IMG/VR virus record: IMGVR_UViG_3300025727_000036 | Location: 1-31,977 of that record | Strand: one strand, 5' to 3' | DNA length: 31,977 nt | DNA from: a virus | In this document: positions 21,236 to 29,903 of the stretch, piece after piece | How the letters are laid out: each line of letters opens with the position of its first letter | How positions within the stretch are numbered: the stretch's first letter is position 1 | Made by a program: the position numbers and the translations under genes | Notes under the pieces: generated by a model | What the model was told of the DNA's origin: nothing | Databases searched by the model: none | Seen by the model: only the letters and a program-made list of their open reading frames with translations

Positions 21236-22801
21236 TTATACCTCTGCGTTTGTTAGGAAGTCGGATAGAGACCCCATAGTGATCTCGTACTGACCTTGTT
21301 TGTTGTATCCACCGTCAATGAATGCTTTGTTTATTAATCGCTTCTCATTCAACATAGCGTACTGTCGCTCCTCAATGCTACCTTTCATGACAAAAGATGT
21401 AATTGTTACATGAGGAAACTCGGAGGAGAGGCGAATTATGCGTGCCTCTCGCTGGTCTAGTTTTCCCGCTGACCAAGGTAGGTCATAGGAAATAAGGTGG
21501 TTAGCCATAGGCAAATCCACCCCGTACCCTCCCGCATCAGAAGAAAGGAACACCCTAGTGTTGGGGTCATTACGGAACTGCTCTTTGGCGTCGTTGCGTG
21601 ATGAGGCAGTCATTCCACCCATGAACTTAACACAGGTGGTCTGGTTACTGAGGGCATCTTCTAAGAGAGATAGGTTACGACGGAAGAAGGAGAAGATAAC
21701 AATCTTGTTGTTCTCATCCTCTGTCAAGATGTCTGTAACATACTCAACCACGGCATCCAGTTTGGGTGACTTGCTCGTGGCCTTTAGTACGCCCTCGTCT
21801 ATAACCTTGCGAGCGTAACTACTGCCCTGATTGGTAGACTTGTCAGCGAACAAATCAGCGGACAGGCGAACCAACTCCGGGTTGTCACAGAGCATACGAA
21901 GTACCGTTAGTCGGGACATAATCTCTCCCTGAACAGCGCTGCCCTCAGAATCGTTGTAGTGCTTCCACAGATCAAATGTACGGTTCATCTTGCCGGTAGA
22001 GACAGCATCGTGTATCTTGCGAAGTAGGTCACTGGTTATCTTTTGGTAAGCGCTAGCACCAGCAGGGTCAAACGACACGGGGATGACCTTGTTAATGACG
22101 GTAGGCAGTTGGTCTTGTATGTCTTCCCGTGTCTTGCGTATCATTACGTCAGAGAGGCTACTTTTAAGTATGTGTAGGTTTCGGTAGCGAGAAGGTTTAC
22201 CCCAGTGGTCCCTCACAATAAAGGTGTCATCAAACAGATTGAACTTGCCCAAAACGGAGGGATCCACGAACTCCATGATAGAGAACAGTTCCTCTGGTCG
22301 GTTCTCTATGGGTTGTCCTGTTAGAGCGAACCTGTACATCGCTCTCTTACCTAGTTGCTTTAGGAAGCGGGACCTCTTAGTGGTACGAGACTTGATCATG
22401 GTGGCCTCATCAATGACAATAGCCTCTACACGTACCTTGCCGAGGTAGGCCATGTCCCTCTGAAGAAGTTCAGGGTTAACAATAATGTACCGTGCGCTAA
22501 CAGCGGCTCGCCAGAGGGCCTCTCTACCTTTAGGTGGGCCATCAATAACTACCGCCTTGTACGAGGTGTTCCCATCTGAGCAGAACCTCTTGATCTCAGA
22601 CAGCCACTGGTACTTGAGGGAAGCAGGAACAACGATAAGCGCACGGGAAATGTCGTCGCTGTCAAACAATGCCTCCAAAGCGCTGAGTGTGGTGGGGGTC
22701 TTGCCAGCGCCCATGACCATACACACCATCGCTGACCCACGGTCAACCATAAGGTCGTGGGCCTCTTCTTGGAAGGGGTAGAGTGTACCAACAAAGGACA
22801 T
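21236..22801 (-). CDS. SNF2-type superfamily 2 helicase/translocase (521 aa)
   Basis: The start is the ATG at 22801 (MSFVGTLYPFQEEAHDLMVD), overlapping the primase stop. Motif I MGAGKT at 30-35, motif II VIDEAT at 129-134 (DEAT rather than DEAH), motif III TGQPIENRPEEL, and the C-terminal motifs FLSSDAGGYGVDLP and QREARIIRLSS match SNF2 proteins. It should move on double-stranded DNA using ATP, without strand separation in most relatives, perhaps clearing bound proteins or helping fork remodelling. No nuclease domain is fused. Confidence 0.9.
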   Translation of the reverse strand: MSFVGTLYPFQEEAHDLMVDRGSAMVCMVMGAGKTPTTLSALEALFDSDDISRALIVVPASLKYQWLSEIKRFCSDGNTSYKAVVIDGPPKGREALWRAAVSARYIIVNPELLQRDMAYLGKVRVEAIVIDEATMIKSRTTKRSRFLKQLGKRAMYRFALTGQPIENRPEELFSIMEFVDPSVLGKFNLFDDTFIVRDHWGKPSRYRNLHILKSSLSDVMIRKTREDIQDQLPTVINKVIPVSFDPAGASAYQKITSDLLRKIHDAVSTGKMNRTFDLWKHYNDSEGSAVQGEIMSRLTVLRMLCDNPELVRLSADLFADKSTNQGSSYARKVIDEGVLKATSKSPKLDAVVEYVTDILTEDENNKIVIFSFFRRNLSLLEDALSNQTTCVKFMGGMTASSRNDAKEQFRNDPNTRVFLSSDAGGYGVDLPMANHLISYDLPWSAGKLDQREARIIRLSSEFPHVTITSFVMKGSIEERQYAMLNEKRLINKAFIDGGYNKQGQYEITMGSLSDFLTNAEV

Positions 22802-23739
22802 TAGGTTAACCACCAAGGTAGGTAGGTGGCCCCACTAATAGCCTCTTCTATATCACTGTTCGTCATGTCGCCTAAGTCTTTTGCTTTCGTGTGTTCGTAC
22901 TTGAGGAAATATAAACCGTGACGTGGTCTCGGACAATGTCCGAACAACCGGTTCGCTGCGTTTATACCAGCCTCATCGTTGTCTAGCGCAATAACCAGTC
23001 TATCAGAATAATGTACTGCTAGGCGCACCTGTTCATTACTGATATGCGCCCCAAAGGATGCTAACCCTAGTGTGTTCGTTCCCAAGCGCAGAGAGGCTAG
23101 TCGTACAACATCAAGGGGGGACTCTAGTAGTACTGCTGTCTTAGCCCTGAATCTGTCAAGGCCGAATAGTGTCTCTGACTTCTTAACACCTGTGGGCACG
23201 TTTCGGAAGTACCCTTTTGCTTTCTCTTGCCATCCCCATAGATCACCGGTGGGGGACATTATAGGTATTATCCATCTACGGTTCTCTGTGTCCCAACGTA
23301 TGCCGTGGTGTTTTGCTACCTCTGGGTCTATTCCTTTATGCTCTAGCAACTGTTCTGGCACCTGTGTAAAGGTACGGAAGAGGTCAACGTCTGCGTTTGG
23401 TGTGTACTTCTCTACCTCTACGTCGTCCCCTATTGACGCTTGTAGCCTTTCTAGTCCTGACTTTATTATGAACTGGTGTACCTCTTGTTCGGCGTTAGCA
23501 CTACCTGTCACCTCTTCCACTAGTTGAAGGAGATTTCCTTTAGCGCCACACGAGTAACATATCCAAAGTCCAGAGTCCTTGCTGATGGACCACGAGGGGT
23601 GTCCATCTTCTTTCCCTGTTCTCTTTAGGTGTACGGGGCACCGGGCACCAACCTCATCCCCTCCGTCCCTTATACCCTCCACTCCTAGTTTGTGTAGTAT
23701 GTCTAGGAGGGCATCACCATGCTTTATTAAAGTCATCAT
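22801..23739 (-). CDS. dnaG: DnaG-like primase (312 aa)
   Basis: The zinc finger is Cys34, His37, Cys61, Cys64 (CPVHLKRTG, LWICYSCGAKGNL). The TOPRIM site is Glu206 in LLESPLDVVRL and Asp253/Asp255 in VIALDNDEAG. WIIPIMSPTGDLWGWQEKAK is the typical middle segment. There is no helicase domain, which fits the separate DnaB-like gene upstream. It begins with ATG at 23739, inside the last 26 bases of the helicase gene, using GAGGAC codons of that gene as SD. The missing C-terminal helicase-binding domain may explain the short length. Confidence 0.9.
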   Translation of the reverse strand: MMTLIKHGDALLDILHKLGVEGIRDGGDEVGARCPVHLKRTGKEDGHPSWSISKDSGLWICYSCGAKGNLLQLVEEVTGSANAEQEVHQFIIKSGLERLQASIGDDVEVEKYTPNADVDLFRTFTQVPEQLLEHKGIDPEVAKHHGIRWDTENRRWIIPIMSPTGDLWGWQEKAKGYFRNVPTGVKKSETLFGLDRFRAKTAVLLESPLDVVRLASLRLGTNTLGLASFGAHISNEQVRLAVHYSDRLVIALDNDEAGINAANRLFGHCPRPRHGLYFLKYEHTKAKDLGDMTNSDIEEAISGATYLPWWLT

Positions 23740-25006
23740 TGTCCTCGTCGTCGTTGTTTATATCGTCGTCTTTTGATGTGTCCACTTCAGAGAAGTTCAT
23801 AGTGTCCCAATCCCATTTGATTGTGACCTCCCCTCGTGGTGATGTTCTGGATTCCACAATACGTACAATGGAGCGCTCTTCGTGATCGGGGTCCCGCTCT
23901 ACCGCCATAACCAAGTCGGAGTCCTGAACGAAGGAAGAGGAGTACCCAATAGCGTCGGCTGTTACCCGTCGTGACGTCCTGCTAGTTAACTTGGAGGACA
24001 GAACCTGCGTGGTAATAACAATAGGAACGTCTGCTCGTTGGGCGAGACGCTTGAGTGACCTTGTTATGTTGGTCAATGCCTGAGGGCTTCCGGGAGACTC
24101 ACCATTCTCGTCTGTCATCATGTAGGCACCATCAACTATAACAATGCCCGGATCGTGTTGCTCTATCTTGGCAGCCAGTCCACCCACGGTCATGGCCGAC
24201 GATGTGTCTTCCACGATAACAAAGGGGTTACTGTTCTTCCTCATCCGCAGGGCGATCTGTAGTCTGCTCACTTCTTCAGAGGTGGACGTTCCGTGGAGCA
24301 GCCCACCGTGGGACACCTTAGCGACGTAGGCATCATGACGAGCGGCCATCTCTTTGGCACCCATCTCAAAGGACACCATCATGGGGGTCACACCGGTGTC
24401 ATTAGCAGTGACCGCCATAACCATTGCCATCATGGACTTGCCTCGCTTGGCCTCTCCCACTAAGGTGACCAACTGTTGTGGGCGCAGACCGGAGGTGAGG
24501 GCATCTAGACCGGGGAACCCTGTGGGTATCCCTAGTAACTCGTCTTGATGCTCACGATAGTAGGCGTAATCTTCTAGACGTTCTTTCCATGTCTCTACAA
24601 TGTTGATGTCACGGGTGATGGAGGCACCACCCATAATGTTCTGTACCGCAGCGTACATATAGTTGATGGCCTGCATAGGGTCATCTTGTCCCTGATCTAG
24701 CATCAGTGTGGCCTCTGCGAGGACCCCGGTGGTAGAAGAGATCAGGTGAGAGGTACGTACCTCGTCGGCCAATCCACTGAGCACCTCGGTGTCCACGATG
24801 GCCAAGGTGACAGACGGGAACGCTGACAGGAACGCCCGCTCGCTGGGCACTTCCCCGTGGTCAACGTAGTACCTGTTTATCCAGACCCACTGGTCACCGT
24901 AGTCACCAGAGAACTGTTCGGTAGTAACGCCGTAGGAGGATATGGCCTCATTAAGGCTACGGTCCTTTAGTACCTTGCTTATCAGTAGGTGTTCTGCGCT
25001 AGCCAT
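23714..25006 (-). CDS. dnaB: DnaB-like replicative helicase (430 aa)
   Basis: The N-terminal helical domain occupies about 1-130. GIPTGFPGLDALTSGLRPQQ leads into Walker A GEAKRGKS (184-191). VSFEMGAKEMAAR and GIVIVDGAYMM (Walker B) follow, then VPIVITTQ and late Arg-rich motifs. It unwinds DNA at the fork as a hexamer. The C-terminus is a long acidic tail (SKDDDINNDDEDNDDFNKAW), similar in character to an SSB tail. It starts immediately after the upstream stop (zero gap) with ATG at 25006. Confidence 0.9.
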   Translation of the reverse strand: MASAEHLLISKVLKDRSLNEAISSYGVTTEQFSGDYGDQWVWINRYYVDHGEVPSERAFLSAFPSVTLAIVDTEVLSGLADEVRTSHLISSTTGVLAEATLMLDQGQDDPMQAINYMYAAVQNIMGGASITRDINIVETWKERLEDYAYYREHQDELLGIPTGFPGLDALTSGLRPQQLVTLVGEAKRGKSMMAMVMAVTANDTGVTPMMVSFEMGAKEMAARHDAYVAKVSHGGLLHGTSTSEEVSRLQIALRMRKNSNPFVIVEDTSSAMTVGGLAAKIEQHDPGIVIVDGAYMMTDENGESPGSPQALTNITRSLKRLAQRADVPIVITTQVLSSKLTSRTSRRVTADAIGYSSSFVQDSDLVMAVERDPDHEERSIVRIVESRTSPRGEVTIKWDWDTMNFSEVDTSKDDDINNDDEDNDDFNKAW

Positions 25007-25450
25007 TTATAAAACCATCTCTCGTTCTGGTGATGCCACCCGTGCCCGGATACCAACTATACGTGCTTGCTCCTCAGTTCCAACATGAATCACTGTAGAA
25101 GGGTTATGGTATTTAACGGAGTCAGAGAAATCTCTCATAGACGAGTACCCAAGAACGGGAACGGACGCTGCTCTCTTGAACAGCCAACTGTCAATGGCTT
25201 CCGCTGCCTCATCCCCCATTAGTGTGACAACATCAACGCCAATGCCTCTACGTCGTACAGAGTCAATGATAGACTTCAGGGGTAACTCGTAGGGTTCCCA
25301 CATACCAATGTACGCTTTCCAGTCCCCCTTTGCTTTCATCCGGGCCGCTCGTAACTTGGCGATCTTCTTGATAGGTGGGTGCGCTAGTACACCCTCAAAC
25401 ATACATATCTGTTGTATAGGTACGAAGAAGGAGATGTCATTACTCTCCAT
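25007..25450 (-). CDS. degenerate HAD-like protein (147 aa)
   Basis: IQQICMFEGVLAHPP aligns by eye with HAD motif I (DxDG[TV]L), but the nucleophile position is Met17 and the second Asp is Glu19. VDVVTLMGDEAAEAIDSWL resembles motif II with its Thr, and TVIHVGTEEQARIVGIRA resembles motif IV with Thr-Glu for the usual Asp. Catalysis is therefore unlikely and a binding or scaffold role more so. It is encoded between the helicase loader and DnaB and overlaps the loader gene by 11 bases. The fold assignment is an inference. Confidence 0.6.
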   Translation of the reverse strand: MESNDISFFVPIQQICMFEGVLAHPPIKKIAKLRAARMKAKGDWKAYIGMWEPYELPLKSIIDSVRRRGIGVDVVTLMGDEAAEAIDSWLFKRAASVPVLGYSSMRDFSDSVKYHNPSTVIHVGTEEQARIVGIRARVASPEREMVL

Positions 25451-26081
25451 AGGTACCTGCCTGTGGGTGGTCGGACAGCGAGGCTGTCACGAAGTGGCTG
25501 TCTAACAAAGCCCCAAAGGGAGCACTCACGATGTTGCCTTTGTGGGCAGATGCCAACGTGCTCACCACAATCGTTAACAACTTGTTGTTTACTCGTGTGT
25601 CCAGAAGATCAAACAGTTCACGGGAAGCGTACTCGGTGGTGCGCGCCATGTCTGCGTCGTCTATTACCACAACGTCGTATACCTTTCGCAGGTAAGAAAG
25701 CATGTTGCCATCAGGGTATTCATCTGATAGCACCCCACCATTATTACGGAAGTCATCCATAGCACGTAGGTACCCTGCTGCTGTTATGTAGCACCCCGAT
25801 TGCTTGTACGAGGTGATAGCACCACGGAGGGCAGACACGGCTAAGTGTGTCCTTCCTGACCCTACCTCTCCACAAAGGAGCAGGCTTGTGCCGTGCTCCC
25901 TGTTGTCCTTAAAACTAGTGAGCCACTCTGTTACTGCCCCATGTGCGTTAGACGACCCCACTGATAGGTCATAATTGGATAGTCTGGACTCTTCAAACAG
26001 CGGTGGTATTTGTGCAAGGGACAACCGTTCTTCCACTGGCCTGTTCTTCCAGTAAGCCCGTCCGTGCCATTCTTCTCTCAT
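25440..26081 (-). CDS. DnaC-like AAA+ helicase loader with altered Walker A (213 aa)
   Basis: LLLCGEVGSGRTHLAVSAL places the P-loop at 71-78, with Arg77 (codon AGG) where family members have Lys. Walker B is VVVIDDAD (Asp141, Asp142), and TIVVSTLAS holds a sensor-like polar residue. The general layout matches DnaC/IstB-type loaders, which place DnaB on DNA. The Lys to Arg change would weaken ATP hydrolysis. It overlaps the upstream initiator-like gene (TAATG) and sits upstream of DnaB. Confidence 0.8.
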   Translation of the reverse strand: MREEWHGRAYWKNRPVEERLSLAQIPPLFEESRLSNYDLSVGSSNAHGAVTEWLTSFKDNREHGTSLLLCGEVGSGRTHLAVSALRGAITSYKQSGCYITAAGYLRAMDDFRNNGGVLSDEYPDGNMLSYLRKVYDVVVIDDADMARTTEYASRELFDLLDTRVNNKLLTIVVSTLASAHKGNIVSAPFGALLDSHFVTASLSDHPQAGTYGE

Positions 26082-26722
26082 TAGTCAAGACCTCTGATGA
26101 ACACCACGGACTGTCCTTCTTCTTTAACACGGCGAAGTAGTTCTGCCCGCTTACCTAAGAAGGATCGCCATGCACCAGAGTCACTGATGACCATAGTTCC
26201 TCTCTCAATATCAAGAACGAAGAGGTCAATCATTCGCTGTATTACACTCTCAGAGGCATCATGTTTGTTGATCAGTTCCTTGAAGTGCTTGCGTAGGGCC
26301 GGTTCATTCGTGGGAGACATCACGCTATTAGGTTCCACCCGACGTAGTTCGGAGTCAAAGTGTTTGATGAGCCTAGCCATGTACCCTTTAGGTACCGGTG
26401 CTTCCTTCTTGACTTCTGAGTCCTCACCCAGTGTTTCAAACTCGTCCCAGTCCATTCCTCTTCCTTTCATATGTATAACGTACACGTTAGCCCTCTGGCT
26501 TGGCTTTTTAGAAATAACCCCTACCTCTATCAGCACGTCAATAGCCCTCGCTGCTGTGCGTTCACTACACCCCATCCGCTCTGCTAACCGCTTGTACCCA
26601 ATGTGTGCTGTGTTCGTAGTGAACGACATTAGGCAAACGAGTTCCATCAGTGCGGATCGGGCGTTAGGTTTTCCTTTGAGGTATGGTAGCGCCCACGAGG
26701 GGAGTCTTCCGAACAGATCCAT
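26081..26722 (-). CDS. winged-helix replication initiator-like protein (213 aa)
   Basis: The N-terminal region (about 20-80: ALMELVCLMSF, GYKRLAERMGCSERTAARAI, DVLIEVGVISKKP) is a winged helix of the kind found in phage replication initiators. The C-terminal half is helical (YMARLIKHFDSELRRVEPN, then ALRKHFKELINKHDASESVI), which may contact the loader. Order initiator-loader-helicase is the usual phage layout. The ATG at 26722 has AAGG 8 bases before it. Confidence 0.8.
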   Translation of the reverse strand: MDLFGRLPSWALPYLKGKPNARSALMELVCLMSFTTNTAHIGYKRLAERMGCSERTAARAIDVLIEVGVISKKPSQRANVYVIHMKGRGMDWDEFETLGEDSEVKKEAPVPKGYMARLIKHFDSELRRVEPNSVMSPTNEPALRKHFKELINKHDASESVIQRMIDLFVLDIERGTMVISDSGAWRSFLGKRAELLRRVKEEGQSVVFIRGLD

Positions 26723-26735
26723 TCTTGCTGCCTTA

Positions 26736-27503
26736 CTAACAGTCCACCATACTTAACAGGGTGAGTATTATAAGTAGTATTTCTTCTGGTATGTCTGCGT
26801 GAAAAGTGTCGCCACTTGTGGTGCACACTTCAATGGTAGCAGCGGTCTGAAACTCAGTGCCCGCCTCGAAGGATGTTTTCACATGAATGCCCCCCGTCCG
26901 CTCTGCCGTCTGTTCAACCACCTTGCTTTCTGATACTACTTCTACTTCTACCGCTTTGTCAAACTGTTTCTTCACGCCGGGTGGCATGGAGTCAATGTCC
27001 TCTTCAGTGAGTGGCTCTAGTTCGTCCTCTTGCTCCACCACGGGTGCTGGTGCTGGTGGTTCGTCCACAGGGGACACCACGTTGATTGGGGTGAGTCCGT
27101 TAGACAGGTCTAGGAGGCTGTGCCCCTTGTCAAAGTATTCACACACCAGTGCGTCAGTGCGCTCTGGGTTCTCTTCGTCCCACAGGATGAGTGCTACTGT
27201 TTCCTGTGGCAGGTTCTTAAAGTTCAGGTCGGGCGCTTCGGTACCGCTCTCTTTAATCTGGTGTGCGGCACCAGCGAGGGCAGGATGAATCATGTCTCGT
27301 GCTTTAGCAAGCAGAGTGAACGTAGCGTTGTTGTCCACAAGGAAATCGTAAACCTTACGCATACCCTCAGACGGTTTGGTCTTCAGGCCGCCTACCCAAG
27401 GAACATAGAATAGTGTGTCCCCCGAGGCCATTAGTTCCCTCAAGCCCTCGTGGATAACTGCTTCTGGAGCGTCACCATAACCGGTTATTGCGTACTGTTT
27501 CAT
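26736..27503 (-). CDS. Rossmann-like (possible SLOG/DprA-like) protein (255 aa)
   Basis: The ATG at 27503 (MKQYAITGYGDAPEAVIHEG) has AAGGAC 5 bases upstream. The first 135 residues alternate strands and helices, with GYGDAP, DTLFYVPW, ATFTLLAKARD, ETVALILWD and DALVCEYFDKGHSLLDLSN. This suggests a nucleotide-binding Rossmann fold of the SLOG type. The second half is a Pro/Glu-rich linker (DEPPAPAPVVEQEDELEPL) and a hydrophobic C-terminus (EILLIILTLLSMVDC). No exact family is known to me. Confidence 0.7.
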   Translation of the reverse strand: MKQYAITGYGDAPEAVIHEGLRELMASGDTLFYVPWVGGLKTKPSEGMRKVYDFLVDNNATFTLLAKARDMIHPALAGAAHQIKESGTEAPDLNFKNLPQETVALILWDEENPERTDALVCEYFDKGHSLLDLSNGLTPINVVSPVDEPPAPAPVVEQEDELEPLTEEDIDSMPPGVKKQFDKAVEVEVVSESKVVEQTAERTGGIHVKTSFEAGTEFQTAATIEVCTTSGDTFHADIPEEILLIILTLLSMVDC

Positions 27504-27512
27504 GTCGTGTCC

Positions 27513-27764
27513 TTATCGTATAGCCTTTCGCATGACGAGATCGCCAGCGAGCGTGGCGAAGCGTAGCAGGGAATGTACCCCAGATGCAACCGTGGCGATA
27601 ATAAGTCCGTCAACAAATAAATGAGGGGTCTGTAAAATCAAGGATACGCCGTACCCGAGTACCGTGGCAGTCACCACTTTAACCCAAGGCATGACTGGTG
27701 GAACAGCCAACTCAAGTAGGTGGATCGTCTTGTAGACGGCTAGTGCTCCGAGCAGGTATTCCAT
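27513..27764 (-). CDS. small membrane protein, holin-like (83 aa)
   Basis: The ATG at 27764 has AAGAGG 8 bases upstream. The sequence has two or three hydrophobic segments (YLLGALAVYKTIHLLELAV, VVTATVLGYGVSLILQ, DGLIIATVASGVHSLL) and a basic C-terminus (VMRKAIR). The size and topology fit a holin or a phage membrane anchor. It directly follows the tail genes rather than a lysin, so holin is a suggestion only. Confidence 0.7.
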   Translation of the reverse strand: MEYLLGALAVYKTIHLLELAVPPVMPWVKVVTATVLGYGVSLILQTPHLFVDGLIIATVASGVHSLLRFATLAGDLVMRKAIR

Positions 27765-27776
27765 TTATTAAACCTC

Positions 27777-29903
27777 TTAATCGCTGTTGGTACGGATGGT
27801 CCCCTCAGTATACACGTCAGCGTTCCAAGAGTGCGGGTCACACGCACGTTCATCTCCCGGCAAGGAATCAAACGTGACGATGTGTCCATGATTTGTGTCT
27901 GTAGCGTAGGCAGTTAGTTCGGTAGACATGGTGACCGGAAGGTTGTCGGCCAGCACTTTTCGTACCGCTGCACGGTTTCTCTTTCGCACAGGTGTGTAGA
28001 GGGACACACTGGCATTGTCTGTGCCCGACCAATAGTAATCGCTAGTGATGTAACTACCATCAAGGTACGAGTGCCCATCAACACCAGACCCATCAAAGTA
28101 TGGACCATCGGAGAAGGGCTGGAATATCCACTTGTCTATAGTTACCGAAGCACTGTTACCCAACGTAAGAACAATAACTGGGTAGAGGTCCTCCACACCC
28201 GACTGTCTAAAGTCGTAGGTAGATGTGTCATCGCTGGGTAGTTGAAAGTCCGCAGCGAATGTTGGTGTAACCACCTCGTCAAACAATAGCGTGAAATCAA
28301 TCCCACCCGTGGTCTGGGTGAGTTTAGTTACCACCGCACTGGTGTCCTCATCAATGAGTTCTCCAGAGGCATTGACCGTAAGGTTGTTTGCAGTGAGTAC
28401 GTTGGTGGAACCATCATACACGGCTAAATCAAATCGGTCAAAACGAGAAGCGCTGGATGGATTAGCGTCCACACGAGTTAACTTCAGGCTGTACCCGTAC
28501 AGGCTTGTGCTACCACTGGCGTACAGCCGGGCACGGAACAGGACCCCGTTGGTGGTACCATCCTCAAAGATGGCGCAGGTCTCTGCGTACGAGGGTGTCA
28601 GATAGAAACCACTACGTTGCTTGAACTCTCCTGTGCCATAGCGGTGTGCATCACTTACGGTCAGGTCCTTATAGTAATCAGCGTAGGTGGAGTCATCGGT
28701 AGTGAAGTACTTAGACTGGTCAGGTAGTGAGGCAGCGTTGGTTGGCTCTTCACGATACAACCTCATCTGTCCCGTGGTGTTCGTCATGCTGGCTTCCACT
28801 GACGAGTAGTACGGAACTTTGCGCTTTATCTGAACAGGTGTACGGGGGAACAGGTAAACGGTACCTGTAGTATTAGCGGTTGTGGTGAAGGTGACCCCAG
28901 TAGAGGCACTGTTGTAGTCAGGCACGACTGTTCCTGACGTTAGGTAGTTCCATGTTCCAGAACTGCTGGGAGTGCCCACTAAGGTGGGGTTAACTATTAG
29001 GTTCGCTCTCGCAGCAGATACGAACACTTTGATACGTTCGTAAGCCGAGGTGGTTGGGGACCCAGTGTTGGTGAACTCACGTGAACTAACTTCAGAGTCG
29101 GTGATTACAGAGAGTACAGCAATGAGTGCGTCAGAGCGACCTTTTTGATCAAAGTACTTATCTGCGTCATGGATGAGTTCACGCATCTGTGATGGACGCA
29201 ACTCTTGTGTAGTAAACGAGGAACCTACGAGACTCGCTAGTGTATTCAGTGAGTTGTATTGTGTGCGTAGTGGGTCCTTGGACGACAATAGTTCGTCTAC
29301 AAGAGACCTCATGTAATCTGCCTCCCACCCGAAGACTTTAATGAACTTCTCTAAGTGTCCTGCCTTATCTTGGCGACGATAAAGGCGAGGTATCTTCTTC
29401 CACATGGTTTCACCGAGGTCATGTTTGGTGGGCACAAGAACGGAGGTGGTAGCGGCTCGGGTAACAAAGTTAGCGCCAGCGCTATCTTGGTACTTGTAGA
29501 ACAGGCTATAGTATAACCAGTTACTTAGTGAGTTACTAGTACTAATGTTATCGTGATATATAGTAGGCTCCACGCTGTGCAATGGTGTATACGTATCTAA
29601 AACGATACCGTCGTTCCAGAACTCGGGTGGCCCTTCCCAGTTGTAGATAATACGAACCTCAGCAATGTTGTACTCGCCAGAAGCGGGGAGTGTTGCTGTG
29701 GGTGTTTCGTCAGCAGACCAACGTACGGTTGCTAGCCAAGAGTTGTCCACGGTGCCATAGTCATCTATACGTGCGGAAACAAAACCAGCGAGTGGCACAG
29801 GTGCGTTAGTAACGTACCCATCTTGTCGCAGGGCACCAGACCCAGTACTGTCTCTGAGTGCTGGGCTGCTTGTACTGTCCCGAAGTCGTAGGGATTCAGT
29901 CAT
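27777..29903 (-). CDS. gpI-like tail protein with long C-terminal extension (708 aa)
   Basis: The start overlaps the baseplate J stop (TAATG). The N-terminus carries two near-repeats, SLRLRDSTSSPALRDSTGSG. Residues about 165-275 match the phage tail protein I / TIGR02242 pattern: WKKIPRLYRRQDKAGHLEKF, DYMRSLVDELLSSKDPLR, LNTLASLVGSSF and LIHDADKYFDQKGRSDAL. The remainder is beta-rich with many Thr, Ser and Tyr, likely a carbohydrate-binding or fibre-like region. It probably links the baseplate to receptor-binding parts. Confidence 0.8.
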   Translation of the reverse strand: MTESLRLRDSTSSPALRDSTGSGALRQDGYVTNAPVPLAGFVSARIDDYGTVDNSWLATVRWSADETPTATLPASGEYNIAEVRIIYNWEGPPEFWNDGIVLDTYTPLHSVEPTIYHDNISTSNSLSNWLYYSLFYKYQDSAGANFVTRAATTSVLVPTKHDLGETMWKKIPRLYRRQDKAGHLEKFIKVFGWEADYMRSLVDELLSSKDPLRTQYNSLNTLASLVGSSFTTQELRPSQMRELIHDADKYFDQKGRSDALIAVLSVITDSEVSSREFTNTGSPTTSAYERIKVFVSAARANLIVNPTLVGTPSSSGTWNYLTSGTVVPDYNSASTGVTFTTTANTTGTVYLFPRTPVQIKRKVPYYSSVEASMTNTTGQMRLYREEPTNAASLPDQSKYFTTDDSTYADYYKDLTVSDAHRYGTGEFKQRSGFYLTPSYAETCAIFEDGTTNGVLFRARLYASGSTSLYGYSLKLTRVDANPSSASRFDRFDLAVYDGSTNVLTANNLTVNASGELIDEDTSAVVTKLTQTTGGIDFTLLFDEVVTPTFAADFQLPSDDTSTYDFRQSGVEDLYPVIVLTLGNSASVTIDKWIFQPFSDGPYFDGSGVDGHSYLDGSYITSDYYWSGTDNASVSLYTPVRKRNRAAVRKVLADNLPVTMSTELTAYATDTNHGHIVTFDSLPGDERACDPHSWNADVYTEGTIRTNSD

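Noticed and set aside
26766-26771. TATAAT on the minus strand about 45 bases before the initiator-like gene
   Set aside because: It lies inside the coding end of the upstream gene (Leu/Ile codons) and has no -35; chance is likely.
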